This document shows, piece by piece, positions 46,251 through 58,896 of a DNA stretch of 64,000 nucleotides. Numbering within the stretch: position 1 is the first letter of the stretch; each line of letters starts with the position of its first letter. This stretch comes from Amoebidium appalachense. Taxonomy: Eukaryota > Ichthyosporea. The translations under genes and the position numbers were made by a program. The notes under the pieces are model-generated. The model made no database searches, was not told the DNA's origin, and worked only from the letters and a program-made list of their open reading frames with translations. The stretch spans positions 6,014,001 through 6,078,000 of the forward strand of contig CAVNZM010000012.1 of the NCBI GenBank assembly GCA_963693365.1. The letters run 5' to 3'.

Positions 46251-47989
46251 TCCCCACTAGTGACCATCACCTAGATCACCTACACATTTCTTCCCCCCCG
46301 CCCCCCTCCTCCCCCCATCCCCCCCCCCCCCCTCCCCCCTGGCACCTCCTCCCCCTTCTTTTTTACGAGCACTCTGCTATATCAGAGATGGGTACACGTT
46401 GGCCCTTGCATGTCCCACTGTGTGTGCTGCACCCATGCACGTGTGTGCACGTTCGTGCAAGGTACATGCACGTGCTTTTCTGAGGACACATAACTGCACA
46501 TGTCTACTGATGCACCGTTCCTTTTTCTCTCGTGTTTTTCATTCATTATCCATGGTTGTGCATCGCACCCCCTGTGTACACCAACAAGGCTTAGCCCCAA
46601 TACATCGTGCCAGAATCCTCATGCGTGATTCGGGTGTCTCTGGCTGAATAATTCTTCCGGTGAACGAGTGTGTGTCAGACTGTGTGTGGGGGGGATGGGC
46701 CCGGGAGAGAGAGGGAGGGGAAGGGGGGGGGGGGGGGGGTAGCTTTAAACAGCCTATGGTGTTACATAGCGACTTTGGCATAAATTGTTAACAGGCTGTG
46801 TACTGTATAAATGCACCCCCAGCAATCGTGTCAAGTCCTCCATAGTGCCCCACAATCACAGCCACGGCTTTGTGCATCCACCCACTAGCTGATTTCACTC
46901 CCGGCAGTTGGGTGACCACCAACACAAATGCATGCCACTATGGTGGTTGTGCAGTAGCTCACGCCTCTCCTTGTCATGCCCACTGGAAGCCCTTGCTGTT
47001 GGGCAAATGGTTGCCCATAACCATTGCCGAGGAATCCGCTGCAACCCCACCCCCCCCCCCCCCCCCCCCCCCCACCACCCACCCCAATAAGCTTCACCAC
47101 CACCAGCAACAGCAAAACCACCAGGCCCCACCCACCCATTGACCCTTATACATACCCTATACACACACACATGTATACATACACATGTTTAGGAAGGAAG
47201 AAAGGGGGTGGGGTGGGGGGGGGGGGGGGGGGGGGGACGGGGGGAAGGCGATTTGGTCGTATGGTGGAGTCCGAACCGCATATTTTCCGTGCACTACATG
47301 AACGCAAAAAATTCCCACCAACTGCACATGTGCGCTCATGCACCGTTCCTATTCCTCTCGTGTTTTTAATTCATTATCGATGGTTATGCATTGCACCCCG
47401 ATGTGCACCAACAAGCCCCAATACATCGTGCCCAAATCCTCGTGCGTGATTTGATTGCCTCTGGCTGAATTAATTCTTGCGGTGAACGAGTGTGTGTCAG
47501 ACTGTGTGTGGGGGGGGGGGGGGGAAGGGGGAAGAGAGGGGGAGGAAGGAGTGAGGGGAGGGAGGGGGGGGGGGGGGGGGGAGGGGGAGGCGGGTGGGGG
47601 GGAGGGGGGGAGTGGGTGGAAAGGCTAGCATTAGTTAGCCTATGGTGAAGCATATCGATTTGGCCTAAATTGTTAACAGGCTGCCAGGCAGTACAATTGC
47701 ATCTCTAACAACAGCCCAAAGGCCTCCATTTTGTCCCACAATCACATTTACGGATTTGTGCATTCACCCACCGGCTGATTTTACTCCCGTCAGCTGGGTG
47801 ACCACCCACAAAAATGCATGCCACCATGGTGGTTTGCACTTCATTGAACGCCCGTTCCACGAAATGTCCACAGGAAGCCCTTGCTGCTGGCCATGGGCAA
47901 ATGGTCGCCCATAACAATTGCGGAAGAGTCCTTTGCAGACTTCCCCCCGACCCTTTTTTCTCACCATCACCATACCCCCCCCCCCCCCC

Positions 47990-48025
<36 letters not shown>

Positions 48026-48398
48026 ACACCACGCACTCACCCACCCACCCCTCTGCAAACACACATTTGATGAGCATATGAAAAAGCATCTCACCTAACT
48101 CCACACGACCTGGTGCCAGTATGGATGGGGGGGCCATAAATTGGTGACTGATTCATGATCACGCACCCGCCCATAAAAAAAAAAAGGGGGGGGGGGGGGG
48201 GGGGCACTAAGGTCTCAAAGTTGGTGTTGGGTGTTTGAAGGGGGGAGGGAGAGGGGGGGGGGGGGGGGGGAGGGGAGGGGGGGGAATAAAGAAAGGCCTT
48301 ACAACCAAGAAGGGAAATTATAAATTAGAGGGTTTCTGCATGTATCCTTTTTTCCTTTCAAGTTCTTTTTTGCCCCTTCAATTCTTTTTTCTTTTCTT

Positions 48399-48432
<34 letters not shown>

Positions 48433-48483
48433 CCCCCCCCCCCCCCCCCCCTCTCTCTCTTTTTTTTTTGGGGGGGGGGAGGG

Positions 48484-48517
<34 letters not shown>

Positions 48518-48628
48518 TTTATTTTTGGGGGGGGGGGGTGGGGAGGGAGGAAGGGGGAGGGCGGGATGGGGGGGGGGGGGGGGGGGGGGGGGGGTGGTTG
48601 GGAGGGGAGGGTGTGGGTGTGTGTGTGT

Positions 48629-48659
<31 letters not shown>

Positions 48660-49720
48660 GGGGGGGGGGAGAAAAAGGGTGGCCACTGCAGAGGATAATT
48701 CAGCCATCGTTATATGGGTGACCATTTGCCTTCTACCATTTGGCCTGCACCTGCAAAACCACCATAGTTGCATGCATTTGTGTGGGTGGTCACCCAGCTG
48801 ACGGGAGTGAAATCAGCCGGTGGGTGAATGCACAAAGCCGTGACTGTGATTGTGGGACCGGTTTGGCCGATTGGTGCCGTTATGTACGATATGTATGTCT
48901 TTATCAGTAACTGTATGCAGTGTACATGGTAACATTTGCGCCAAATTCGATATGCATGGCCTTAGCACCTGTCTAATGCTGGCCGTTAGTACACTTTCCA
49001 TGTTATCCCCCACCCCCGCCCCCCACCCCCCACCCCCCTCCCCCACACCACCACCACCACCCAGACACACACGTGAAAAAGACAAATTGAAAAAGAAAAC
49101 ATTCTCTCCCTCCCGTTCGATTGGGCCAGGCCCACTACCACCACTTTTGTCGCCATAATCTCTCTGCCATTCCCCCCTCCCCCTTCCAAACACATAACCA
49201 CACACACACACCCGGACACATCGATTCACTCGTACACGCACTTCTCGCCCATTATACTTAGCGGGATAGGTATGCCTTGCACCCCTGGCCACGCGTACAC
49301 CCACAACCCCCAATAAATAGTGCCCAAATCAACATGCGCCATTGGGCTGCCTCTGGCTGAACTGATTCATTCGGTGAACGCGTCTGGAGGACCAGGTGGT
49401 GGTTGGTGGGAGGGTTGGGGGCAGATGTGTGTGGTGGTGGTGGGTGAGTGGGTGGGTAGGTGGGTTGATGGAGGCCGGGGGGGGGGGGGGGTTGTGTGTT
49501 TGAGTGTGAGGGTTGGGGGGAGGGGGGGGGGGGGGGGGGGGGGATCTCCAGCATCTTGCACATGTATACACAAAATATTTATTTTTCTCGTCGTTTTTCC
49601 ACTGTTTAGTAGCACAGGGAAAGCCATGCACACAGTACCATACGCCATTTGTTAACAATGTCATGCACGGTATGCATTTTACACGTAACCCAGTAAAATG
49701 ATTGGCCTGCCAGTAGCCAA

Positions 49721-50788
49721 TCACAGGGAGTTGCGGATGACCTTTGGCTTGCGGTGCTCCTCTATCCTCTTGGCCCACCTTGCCGTCCGGGTCAGCCGCT
49801 TCTTCTCCGGCAGAGCACCCTCCTGTATGTATATGCGTGTGTGTGTGTAGGTGTATTTATGTGTGTGTGTTTGTGTAAATGTACGTGTGAATGTGTGTGT
49901 GTGTTTCTGTCGTGCGTGTGCGTGTGCGTGTGGGTGTGGGTGTGGGTGTGGTTGTGGTTGTGGGTGTGTGTGCGTGTGTGTGTTTAGGGGAAGATGGTGG
50001 TAGGGAAGGGAGGCGCGGGGGGGGGGGGGGGGGGGGGGGTTATCGAAATGTGATACACACTGCAATGGAGCACAATCGTGTGTGTGTGTGTGTGTGTGTG
50101 GTGTGTGTGTGTGTGTGTGTGGGTGTATGCGCCATGTGTGTGCGTGTGTGTGTTACTGGGCGTGGACAAAGAGCTGGGTTCGTGCATGCACACATCGACG
50201 CACTTGTATAAACGAATCCTCTGCCAGAAACCGACATAAGCACCTCCAAAGGTCCCAAAGCCCCCCCCCCCCCCCTCCCTCCCGGGGCCCCTCCCACCCC
50301 CTCCCTCCTCCCCCCCCCCCCCCCACCTCCCCGTCCCCCAAAAAGCACCCACCCACATCGACCCCACCACCGCATTCTTCTGCCCCACCATCAAGAACTG
50401 TAACCTTGCGCCGATTATGCAATGAAACACCAGTCACCCATTACACACCCCAGATTTCGCTCCCAAATCAATGTTTTTATACCGCATTGTATCTCGCCAA
50501 ACAGACCCTCCCCGCGCCAAAAACACCAACCCACCCACTCTACCACAACACCACATTCTTGTGTCCCAAAACAAAACTCTTCCCCCTCCAACCCTCCGCC
50601 TAAACATCAACATTAATTCCGATCACACGTTACACATCCGAAATTTCGCTCCCAACAAATATGTTTCCATGTCGCACCTGAATCTCGACAAACAAATGGC
50701 TGTACTGCTTCTCCACGTAGCCGCCCCTCCCACGGCCATGGAATCGGATGCGGTCTAGATGCTTGCCCCGGCCAGTCCAGGCCTTGGC

Positions 50789-50832
<44 letters not shown>

Positions 50833-53317
50833 GGTGTGGTGTGTGTGTGTGTGAGTGTGTGTGAGTGAGTGAGTGAGTGTGTGAGTGAGTGTGTGTGTGT
50901 GTGTGTGTGTCTGTGTTTGTGTGTGCGCGCGTGTGTGCGCACACGGTGTTGGTGGAGCAGGGGGGTTGGGGGCGGGCGGAACGTAGAAGTGGGGTTTGTG
51001 TGCGCAGGATGTGTGTGTGGGGGGAGGGGGGAGGGGGAGGGGGGTGGAGGGTGGCTGTACGAGCAAGTGCTTGGTCATTGAAGAGACAAGCAGGCTTTAC
51101 TGCACCAAACACACTGCACAGGCATCCCCCCCCCCCCCCCCCCCCCCCCCCCACCACCACCACCACCACGCACACCTTCCCCCATCTCCCCCCGACCCTC
51201 CCCGCCGTTCTACGTAACACTGGGTCTAAGTTGGTGAAAAGGGTGCACAAGTGTCCCTTGCAGGGAAAAGGGGGGGAGGAGCCCCCCCCCCCCAAAAAGG
51301 AAACCATGATGTAACAGAGAGAGCAGACACAAACACGGAAATGCCTAACCGAGGGATGTGAGTGTGTAAGAGGTTGGGTACATGTGTGTTTTCCTTTTGT
51401 AGGGCAAGGGTGCATGTGTCTAGTGGAGGGTGGGTACGTATGGGCGTGATTCAATGCAGCTGGGTGCGTCTGTGCGTGTCCGGTTGTCAGCGGGTGATTA
51501 TGTGTGTGTAAACGAATGGGCATGCTCGCGCTTATGTACGCCTGCATGTGTGCGCATGTGCGTATGTGCAGGATGTGCAAGGGCAATCGTGTTAAGCGTT
51601 TGTGAATATCCGCGGGTGTGCTTGCAAGGGTGAGTGGAAGAACTTGCACGTCCCTGATGGTAGGTAGGTGTACCCGTTTGTGTGCATGTTGGTGCATGTG
51701 TGTGTGTGTGTGTGTGTCCATGAGCCTGTGCGCGCACGTCCGTGCATAAACGTGCACACATTTTCCGCGTACAAGTGTACGTGAATGTGTATACATATGT
51801 GCACGTGTTTCACTGTATGCATATGTGCACGTGTTTCACTGTATGCATATGTGCACGTGTTTCACTGTATGCATATGTGCACGTGGGGTTTACGCTGTTT
51901 ACTCGAGGCAAAGACACGTGTTTCACTGTATGCATATGTGCTTGTGTTTGTGCGTGTGCATGAGCATGTGCTTGTGTGTGTGCATGTGCCTGTGCACATG
52001 CGTGTACATGTGCATGTGCGTGTTCATGTACCAGAGCATGCGCACGCGCACGTTCATGCGCGCATGTGTGCATGTGTGTGCATGGCCGTGTGTGCCTGCC
52101 CCATATCTCCTACCGATATAGAGGTTGTCCTTGTCCATCTGGAAGTTGTGTGCTGCCGTGGCTGCCGCATTTGCCACCACCTGCGACACCAAACACTCAC
52201 CATGCCGCCCACATCCAGCAATAAATCCGTCCCCCCTCCCCCCCCCCCGTCTCCCTCCCACTTGCTTGCCCCACTCCCCTCCCCCCCCCTCCCCCCCCCC
52301 CCCCCCCCCACCACCACCACCTCTCACACACGCCTTCTTTCCGCACCTCCCCCTCCCTCCTACGCCACGTGACTGCAAATATTCTTCTTTTCTTCCACAC
52401 CCTTCCTCCACATATACTACCCACACATCCATGCACCCACCCAACCATCTACACATGCGTACGTTCGTGGCACACACACGCGCGGCCGCACACTCACACA
52501 CATACACAAGAACATGCACCCGCACATACACAAGCACACACACATACGCAGCAACCATCACCCCGCCTTACTGTCATCACCCAAGAAAACCAAAGAACTC
52601 CGAACATCCTTCATAGAGTCCTAGATCCATATTGCAACAGACACACACGCACGCACCACACGCACACATATGCACGTGTGTGTGTGTGTTGCGGTATTTG
52701 CATATCTGTCCCTATAATTGCAGGAAGTACATGTGTTGTCTAGAAATGGACATTTTTTAATGTGATTGCATGTATCTTGTGTGTGCGCAAAGCCAGCATT
52801 CGTCCGTGTGACAAGGAATTGGAAGGGAGCTTGAAGAAGAAAATGGGTTATGGAGCAGTGGCGAGGAGGAGACAGGGGTGAGGACGGTGACACGGGGGGG
52901 GGGGGGGGGGGGGGGGGAGGGGGTTTGAATGCGGAACACGGTACGAAGTACGCATACACGATGAGAAGCATGGTGCAGGACACATGCAAAGGCAAACATT
53001 CAAGTATGTAACATCAGCCATGTGCACAGTATGCGTCATAAGCAGAGCCCATCCTCAGGGAAGGCCCAAGTCATCAATTTCGTCTGAGTTTCGACCCCTT
53101 AGCCCGCGTATATACGACTCTCCAACTCAGACAGCAGCATCAACTGAACTTGGGAGGGTCAACCCGTCTTGATCAAAGACGAGCAGGGTTGCTTATGCAA
53201 GCAAGGTGAGCAAAACGGTGAAGATGTGTGTGCAAACAAATGCAGTGCAGCGAAAAATGTGTATGTGCTTACAGATGCACGACACAGAGCAACCATGCCC
53301 GGTTGCATGAAAGTAAA

Positions 53318-53363
<46 letters not shown>

Positions 53364-53588
53364 GGGGATAGTGGTAGGTGAGTTTGTACCCGAGATACGT
53401 CGGTGGCGATGCGTTTTGGGGAGAATGCCAACTGGTCAAGGGCTTCACTGACTTTCATCCCGTGCACCTGTGGAGGGTGGGTGTCAGGGTGTGTGTGTGT
53501 GTAGGGAGGGGAGGGGGGGGGGGAGCTGGTGTATATGTGGACGTGTGGGTGTGTGCGCATGCGTTTCTGTGCGTGTGTGTGTGGGGCG

Positions 53589-53623
<35 letters not shown>

Positions 53624-53738
53624 AATACTTGTGTGTACGTGCATGCCTGTGTCTACACAAGTCACCATAGTATGCCAGCTACACATGAATGTGTGCATGG
53701 AATATGTGTCTAATATTAGGCGTGCGGGTGTACATGTA

Positions 53739-53784
<46 letters not shown>

Positions 53785-55399
53785 CGAATGTGTGTGTGTG
53801 TGTGGTTGCACGTAGATGTGCCTCAAGCGTGATGCTGCAGATAGCGTGCCCTTGCTGACTGTGCACGTGCACGCACGTGCTTGTACATGCGTACTTTACC
53901 GAAGGGCTTTACTTGCACCACCATGATTTCTTTGACATGGCTCTCCGTCTGCTCCCAAAAAATTGCACGTATCTGCCCACTCCGAGAGCGAGGAAGCCCA
54001 GGGAGGGAGAGAGAGAAGGGTGGGGCTAACATATTCCAAAAACAAAGGGTGGGGAGGGGGGTATGCATTACAGCAGTCTAAATAGCACAGCAGAAGACAA
54101 CGAAAACAAAAAGAGAAGCGTCTATTTAAAAGGACAAGACTAGACACATACGTGCATAAAAAATATATATCCATCGCAAAACGGGGGGAGGGGGGGAGTG
54201 AGGAGGAGGCTTTAAAGGAAGCAATCACCAACTCGGAGAATTATTCTATATCATTTCATTGCTGGAAAAACGGGAAATTTTCACATGATCGGAGGGATAT
54301 ACGTACGAAATTTGCGACCTGGGTGAGTCTCTGCAAGCTGCCTCGGATGTTTCTGTTCTTGTACAGCACCTGTGCCCCCCCAGAGCACACGTCAGCTTTC
54401 CTCCATTACACATTTTCCAGGTCCAAAAAAGGATTAGATAGAAATGGGATACTCATTTTTTTATGCCAGAGCTCCCCTCCTACCCCCCCCCCCCCCCCTC
54501 CCTCCCAAAGCCCCAACACACACACACGCACACACGCACACGCACACGCACGCTCACGCACACATCCACCCACCCACCCACCCACCCACCCGCCCCCACC
54601 CATCCAATCAGATGGGATATGAAAACGCAAATACAGGCCACATTTCCAATGTGCATCCCTCTAGCCACCAAATGTGAGCAGCAGTAAACTTAGAATGATA
54701 AGCCATAAAATAGCCCTAAGGAAGATCCGTGGGCAAAAAAAAAAGACGACAGAGGAGGTAGAGGAATAGGGGGGGGGGGGGGGTGTTGGTGGTGGTGGTG
54801 GTGTGTCCGTGTTGTGTGTGTATAAGGTGGCATGCTTGGGACATCAACACGATGATAAAAAAAAAAGGGAAGGGAGGAGAGCACGGGGGGGGAGGGGAGC
54901 GGGAGGGGGGGGGGGGGGGGGGGGGGAGGTGGGTGCCGGGTGGGTGGATGGGTGGGTGGTCGGGGGTTTAGAATGTGTTGAAGATTATCAAGTCCACATT
55001 CACGACCGACAACACAATGCAGATTTCGCAAAGTGTGCAAAAAAGGATAGTCACCATAAGCGAAGCCCATCCTCGGGGCGGGGGGAGGGGGGGCTGGAAT
55101 CCTTTGTAAAGCACGAAGCACACATTCTTCATGGAAAACATCATGCAGAGTGCAAACCACACAAAGAGTGTGCATAATACGCAGAGCCCATCCTCCGGGG
55201 GGCCGAGGGGGGGGGGGGGGAGGGGGGACGGAGGGGGAAGGGCGAGGGGGGGGGGAGGGGGGGGGAGAAGAATTGGTGTGCAACACAGGTGCACACACAC
55301 ACACACACACACACAGGCACGTACCCTTTCTGGTTCCGACTCCTTCTTTGGCCTCGGGGGGGGATTGAGGAGCATGGGGAGGGTGCTGCGCATGGTCAT
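49721..55399 (-). CDS. Mitochondrial ribosomal protein L22, 7 exons
   Basis: uL22 of the mitochondrial large subunit, which lines the peptide exit tunnel. Exons (minus order): 55399-55325, 54369-54319, 53972-53895, 53467-53390, 52180-52114, 50787-50678, 49822-49721. They total 561 nt, 186 residues plus TGA; the human protein is 206. Recognition rests on exons 4-7: HGMKVSEALDQLAFSPKR, the helix VVANAAATAAHN, DNLYIAKAWTGRGKHLDRI and FHGRGRGGYVEKQYSHLFVE, the last being the tunnel beta-hairpin region, closely like the mitochondrial KRIRYHGRGRFG..EK form. Exons 1-3 are placed because their phases (all 0) and GT/AG sites join, and because a basic, proline-rich N-terminus fits; they are less certain, and the exon 2 donor (GTCGCA) is weak. 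The start is one of two ATGs in exon 1, and an upstream exon cannot be excluded. Confidence 0.85.
50346..50700 (-). repeat. Tandem duplication spanning MRPL22 exon 6 donor
   Basis: Two diverged units with a period of about 180 bp: 50526-50700 contains the true end of exon 6 and its donor, and 50346-50516 is the copy. Shared pieces include TTTCGCTCCCAA and TCTCG-CAAACA. In the copy the donor GT has been lost (ATACAATGCGG where the true site reads ATTCAGGTGCGA). Confidence 0.7.
50755..50945. repeat. (GT)n tract next to MRPL22 exon 6 acceptor
   Basis: Interrupted GT/GTGA repeats on the plus strand, which are (CA)n on the sense strand and run into the exon 6 acceptor (ACACATACAG). Confidence 0.9.
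52916..53204 (-). mobile_element. Family C element, diverged copy in MRPL22 intron
   Basis: It shares the poly-G-side start (TTTGAATGCGGAACACGGTA), AGCAGAGCCCATCCTCAGGG, GAGTTTCGACC and CGTCTTGATCAAAGACGAGC with the copies at 10108 and 55878, but is clearly diverged. It lies in sense orientation between exons 4 and 5. Confidence 0.7.
54966..55197 (-). repeat. Two degenerate family C monomers in MRPL22 intron 1
   Basis: Two successive units (about 54966-55073 and 55090-55197). Each starts after a G run and ends at a variant of AGCAGAGCCCATCCTC. Both contain GCAGA..(G/C)CAAA and CACACATTC-like blocks. Both are in sense orientation relative to MRPL22. Confidence 0.65.
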
Positions 55400-55704
55400 A
55401 GAGCGGACAGGCACACAGGGGGCACTGTGTGTGTGTGTGTGTGCGTGTGTGTGTGTGTGTGCGTGTGTGTGTGCGTGTGTGTGCGTGCGTGCTACCAGAA
55501 TGTGCTAACACACGTGACGAGGGCATCGTTAAGGGGGAAAAGGCGGTGGGAGGGAGGCAGGGGGGGGGGGGGGGGTTAGCCTATGTTACTCGTCCGAAGT
55601 AGAACGATTACGAAAGCATGATGGAAGGGGGGAGTTGAACGAGAAACACAAAAAGAGGAATGCAGCTAGGTGACAGAGTGGGGTTGGGGTTGCAGATGTT
55701 GCTT

Positions 55705-55707
<3 letters not shown>

Positions 55708-55749
<42 letters not shown>
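55708..55749. repeat. (TA)n tract
   Basis: About 42 bp of alternating TA upstream of MRPL22, between two family C remnants. Confidence 0.95.
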
Positions 55750-55752
<3 letters not shown>

Positions 55753-55877
55753 CAAAGAATACAACATGCTACTAACAGGCCATGCCCTTCCCATGCGTAG
55801 ATTTTGTACAGCAGCACATCCGAATTGGAGAGGGATAAAGGGTGTGTGGGTGTATTTTTTTTGGGGGGGGGGGGGGG

Positions 55878-56119
55878 GGGTTTGAATGGGTCAAAAAGTA
55901 CGAAGTACACAAGAACAAACGGATAACACGATGCAGAATGCAAGCCATACATAAAGAGTATGCATAATAAGCAGAGCCCATCGTCAGGGGGGGCCCACGT
56001 CATCCACAGTACCCGAGTTTCGACCTATTCACCTCGTTAACGAAACCCAACTCAGATACTGTTTCACTTGAACATGGGTAGGTCACCCGTCTTGATCAGA
56101 GACGAGCAGGGTTGCTTAT
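55878..56119 (-). mobile_element. Family C SINE-like element, near-identical full copy
   Basis: Differs from 10108-10349 at only a handful of positions over about 240 bp, so at least one of the two moved recently. On the plus strand its TTGCTTATG end joins unrelated GAGGGA repeats at 56120, which fixes that boundary. The other end is a G run, which is the C tail on the minus strand. Confidence 0.75.
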
Positions 56120-56440
56120 GGGTTGGAGAGAGGGACGAGTGAGGGAGGGAGTGAGGGAGGGAGAGAGGGACCGAACGAGAGCCAGTTGGAAAAGGGGGAG
56201 GGGGAGAGACGGGGGGGAAAGGAAGGAGGTAGGCCTCAAGGGAGGGAGGGAGGGAGGGAGGGAAGGAGGTAGAAAGGACATGAGATGGGGGGAGGAGGGT
56301 GATGGAGGAGGGAGGGAGAGAAGGAGGGAGGGAGGGAGGGAGGGGGGGGGGGGGGGGGGGGGGGGGGAGGGAGGGAGGGAGGGGAGGCAGAGGGAGAGAC
56401 GGGGGAAGCAGAGAGAGAGAGAGAGAGAGTAGAACGGTTC
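56120..56440. repeat. GGGA-rich low-complexity tract
   Basis: GGGAGGGA repeats with a G run and a short (GA)n. No gene is present. Confidence 0.85.
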
Positions 56441-56648
56441 CCGGTCATCTACTATTTACCCCCCCCCCCCCCCCCCCCTCCCCCCGGGGAATGTACCCAC
56501 ACACAAGCGTCTGCACTCTCGCTCACTCTATACACAGGCCCAGGTACTATCACACTGGAAGAAGCAGCAAGGCAGGCAAGCGTGCACAGACACAAGTGTT
56601 AGTCAACAAAAGCGCACAACAGCAAACACAGTGAGAGAGAGAGAGGGA

Positions 56649-56780
56649 GACCCAAGAAACCGAATCGACACCCACATCTAATAAAAAGCAGGAGCCCGTG
56701 CTCACATCCACACCCCTATATTCTCATGAGCTCACACACCCACAATTATACACACACGCAATTACATGGATGCACGCACA

Positions 56781-56847
<67 letters not shown>

Positions 56848-57108
56848 CCACATTCACGTGAACAAGTGCACGTGAACGTGCACAAATACATGCACACGAA
56901 TACGCCCGAGCACACGCACACGCGCGCGCGCACACACACACACACACACAAACACACACCCAAACATTGTCACACACCCCAAGCTCGGACACTTACACAT
57001 AGAGCGCGCCACACACCCACACACCACACACACACACAGACACCCATACACGGACACATACACACACAACCACTGACACAACCCCACACACACGCACGCA
57101 CATGCACA
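56649..57108 (+). repeat. Direct repeat flanking the nad2 insertion, left copy
   Basis: Begins GACCCAAGAAACCGAATCGA and ends CGCACGCACATGCACA. It matches 57271-57719 closely through non-microsatellite parts such as AAAAAGCAGGAGCCCGTGCT and GACACTTACACATAGAGCG. The copies differ mainly in CA tract length and scattered substitutions. Confidence 0.85.
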
Positions 57109-57270
57109 AGGATTAGTAAACTTTACAGATATCCAAATGTTAATAAGCACATCATTTAATGATACTCAATACGCAGGATTATTATTAGGAGTATTAGCAG
57201 TAACAATAGCGTTATTATTCAAAATAGGGGTAGCACCTTTTCATATGTGATTACCGGATGTATATCAAGG
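57109..57270 (+). pseudogene. Nuclear copy of mitochondrial nad2 fragment (NUMT)
   Basis: From 57110 there are 53 uninterrupted codons of an NADH dehydrogenase subunit 2 segment, provided the TGA at 57248-57250 is read as Trp. The end reads KIGVAPFHMWLPDVYQG, a hallmark of ND2/NuoN transmembrane proton-channel subunits. Codons are strongly A/T-ending, unlike the nuclear genes around it. It has no start or stop and cannot be expressed as a functional subunit from the nucleus. The lack of frameshifts suggests a recent transfer. The insert sits exactly between two direct repeats of about 450 bp. Confidence 0.88.
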
Positions 57271-57393
57271 GACCCAAGAAACCGAATCGACAATCACACC
57301 TAATAAAAAGCAGGAGCCCGTGCTCACATCCACACCCTATATTCTCATGAGCTCACACACCCATAATTATACACACACGCAATTACGTGGATG

Positions 57394-57462
<69 letters not shown>

Positions 57463-57719
57463 ACGTTCACGTGCGCTTGTTCACGTGAACAAGTGCACAA
57501 ATACATGCACACGAATACGCCCGAGCACACGCACACGCGCGCGCGCACACACACACACCCAAACACACACCCAAACATTGTTCACACACGCCCAAGCATG
57601 GACACTTACACATAGAGCGAGCCACACACCCACACACCACACACACACACAGACACCCATACACGGACACAAACACACAACCACTGACACAACCCCACAC
57701 ACACGCACGCACATGCACA
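57271..57719 (+). repeat. Direct repeat flanking the nad2 insertion, right copy
   Basis: Same sequence as 56649-57108, starting immediately after the mitochondrial fragment. The right end merges into further CA-rich sequence (57720-58093). Confidence 0.85.
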
Positions 57720-57817
57720 CACACGCCACTGACACAACCCCACCCACACGCACGCACATGCACACGCACGCGCACAGGCACGCACACACGCACGCACACA
57801 CTCACACACACCACACC

Positions 57818-57855
<38 letters not shown>

Positions 57856-58033
57856 TACATACACCACCACAAACCAACCCCACCCACGCACATGCACATG
57901 CACACACGTGCACCACAAACACACACCCACACACGCACATCCACCGAGACACGCAGACACCCCACACATGTACACATGCACATGCACGCGCCTATGCACA
58001 TCCTCCCCAAGCACGTGCGCACACACACACACA

Positions 58034-58093
<60 letters not shown>

Positions 58094-58100
<7 letters not shown>

Positions 58101-58775
58101 ACCTTGCTTGGGCGAACATGCTGACACACTGACACAGGCCAGCCAGCCTGGAGCTCAGCACACCAGAGAGTGCCATTTTGCCACGTCGTAAAACAGGAAG
58201 CCTACGAAGGTTATATCTAACAGTGTGTTATGTGAGACGTGATGCCGATCTGGCGCCAATCGCCTTCTTTACTACACTACAAAGTTTAAAACATGTGCAG
58301 ATGTATGTGCTTTTTTGCCCTTTAGCCTTGCCAGGTGTGCTTCAACCTCAAGCCTTTCCACCCACACGTTCAAATGGTGTTGCACATATGAAAAGAAAGT
58401 GCACTGCGCTAAAACTGTGTGTTGGCCTACGTCCTGAAGCTACCTGCTATGTCTTCCTATGCTCATGCACTAAACCCTGTACGTGTGTCTGCGTGTCTAT
58501 GTTCCTGCCTCCCTCCCTACTCAGCATCCCTGCTCCCGAACTCGCTGTGTGCGCGGGCGCGGATGCCGCGTGCTGCAACAATCGATCGTGTCCGGGTCAG
58601 ATGATTGCGCAAACGACCAACTGAGTCATGCCCACGGCCATCTGGTGTTTCTAGATGGCCGTGGTCATGCCCCACGCGCCAGTGCAGTTGGGCAAAGGGC
58701 TGGGCCGGCCCGGGGCTGGATCGCCCCTCACCTGCCTCACCTTTCTCTCTCTATCAACTGAGGCTCCAACCCCCC

Positions 58776-58814
<39 letters not shown>

Positions 58815-58820
58815 TCCTCA

Positions 58821-58896
<76 letters not shown>

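Noticed and set aside
55500-55526. Upstream ATG as the MRPL22 start (MPSSRVLAHS)
   Set aside because: Its possible donor (G|GTAGCA) gives a phase that meets a stop when joined to the next exon, so it cannot be joined with the exons found.
58178-58624. 148-codon ORF on the plus strand
   Set aside because: Not simple repeat, but no recognisable family, no intron context and a composition not clearly coding. Left as intergenic.
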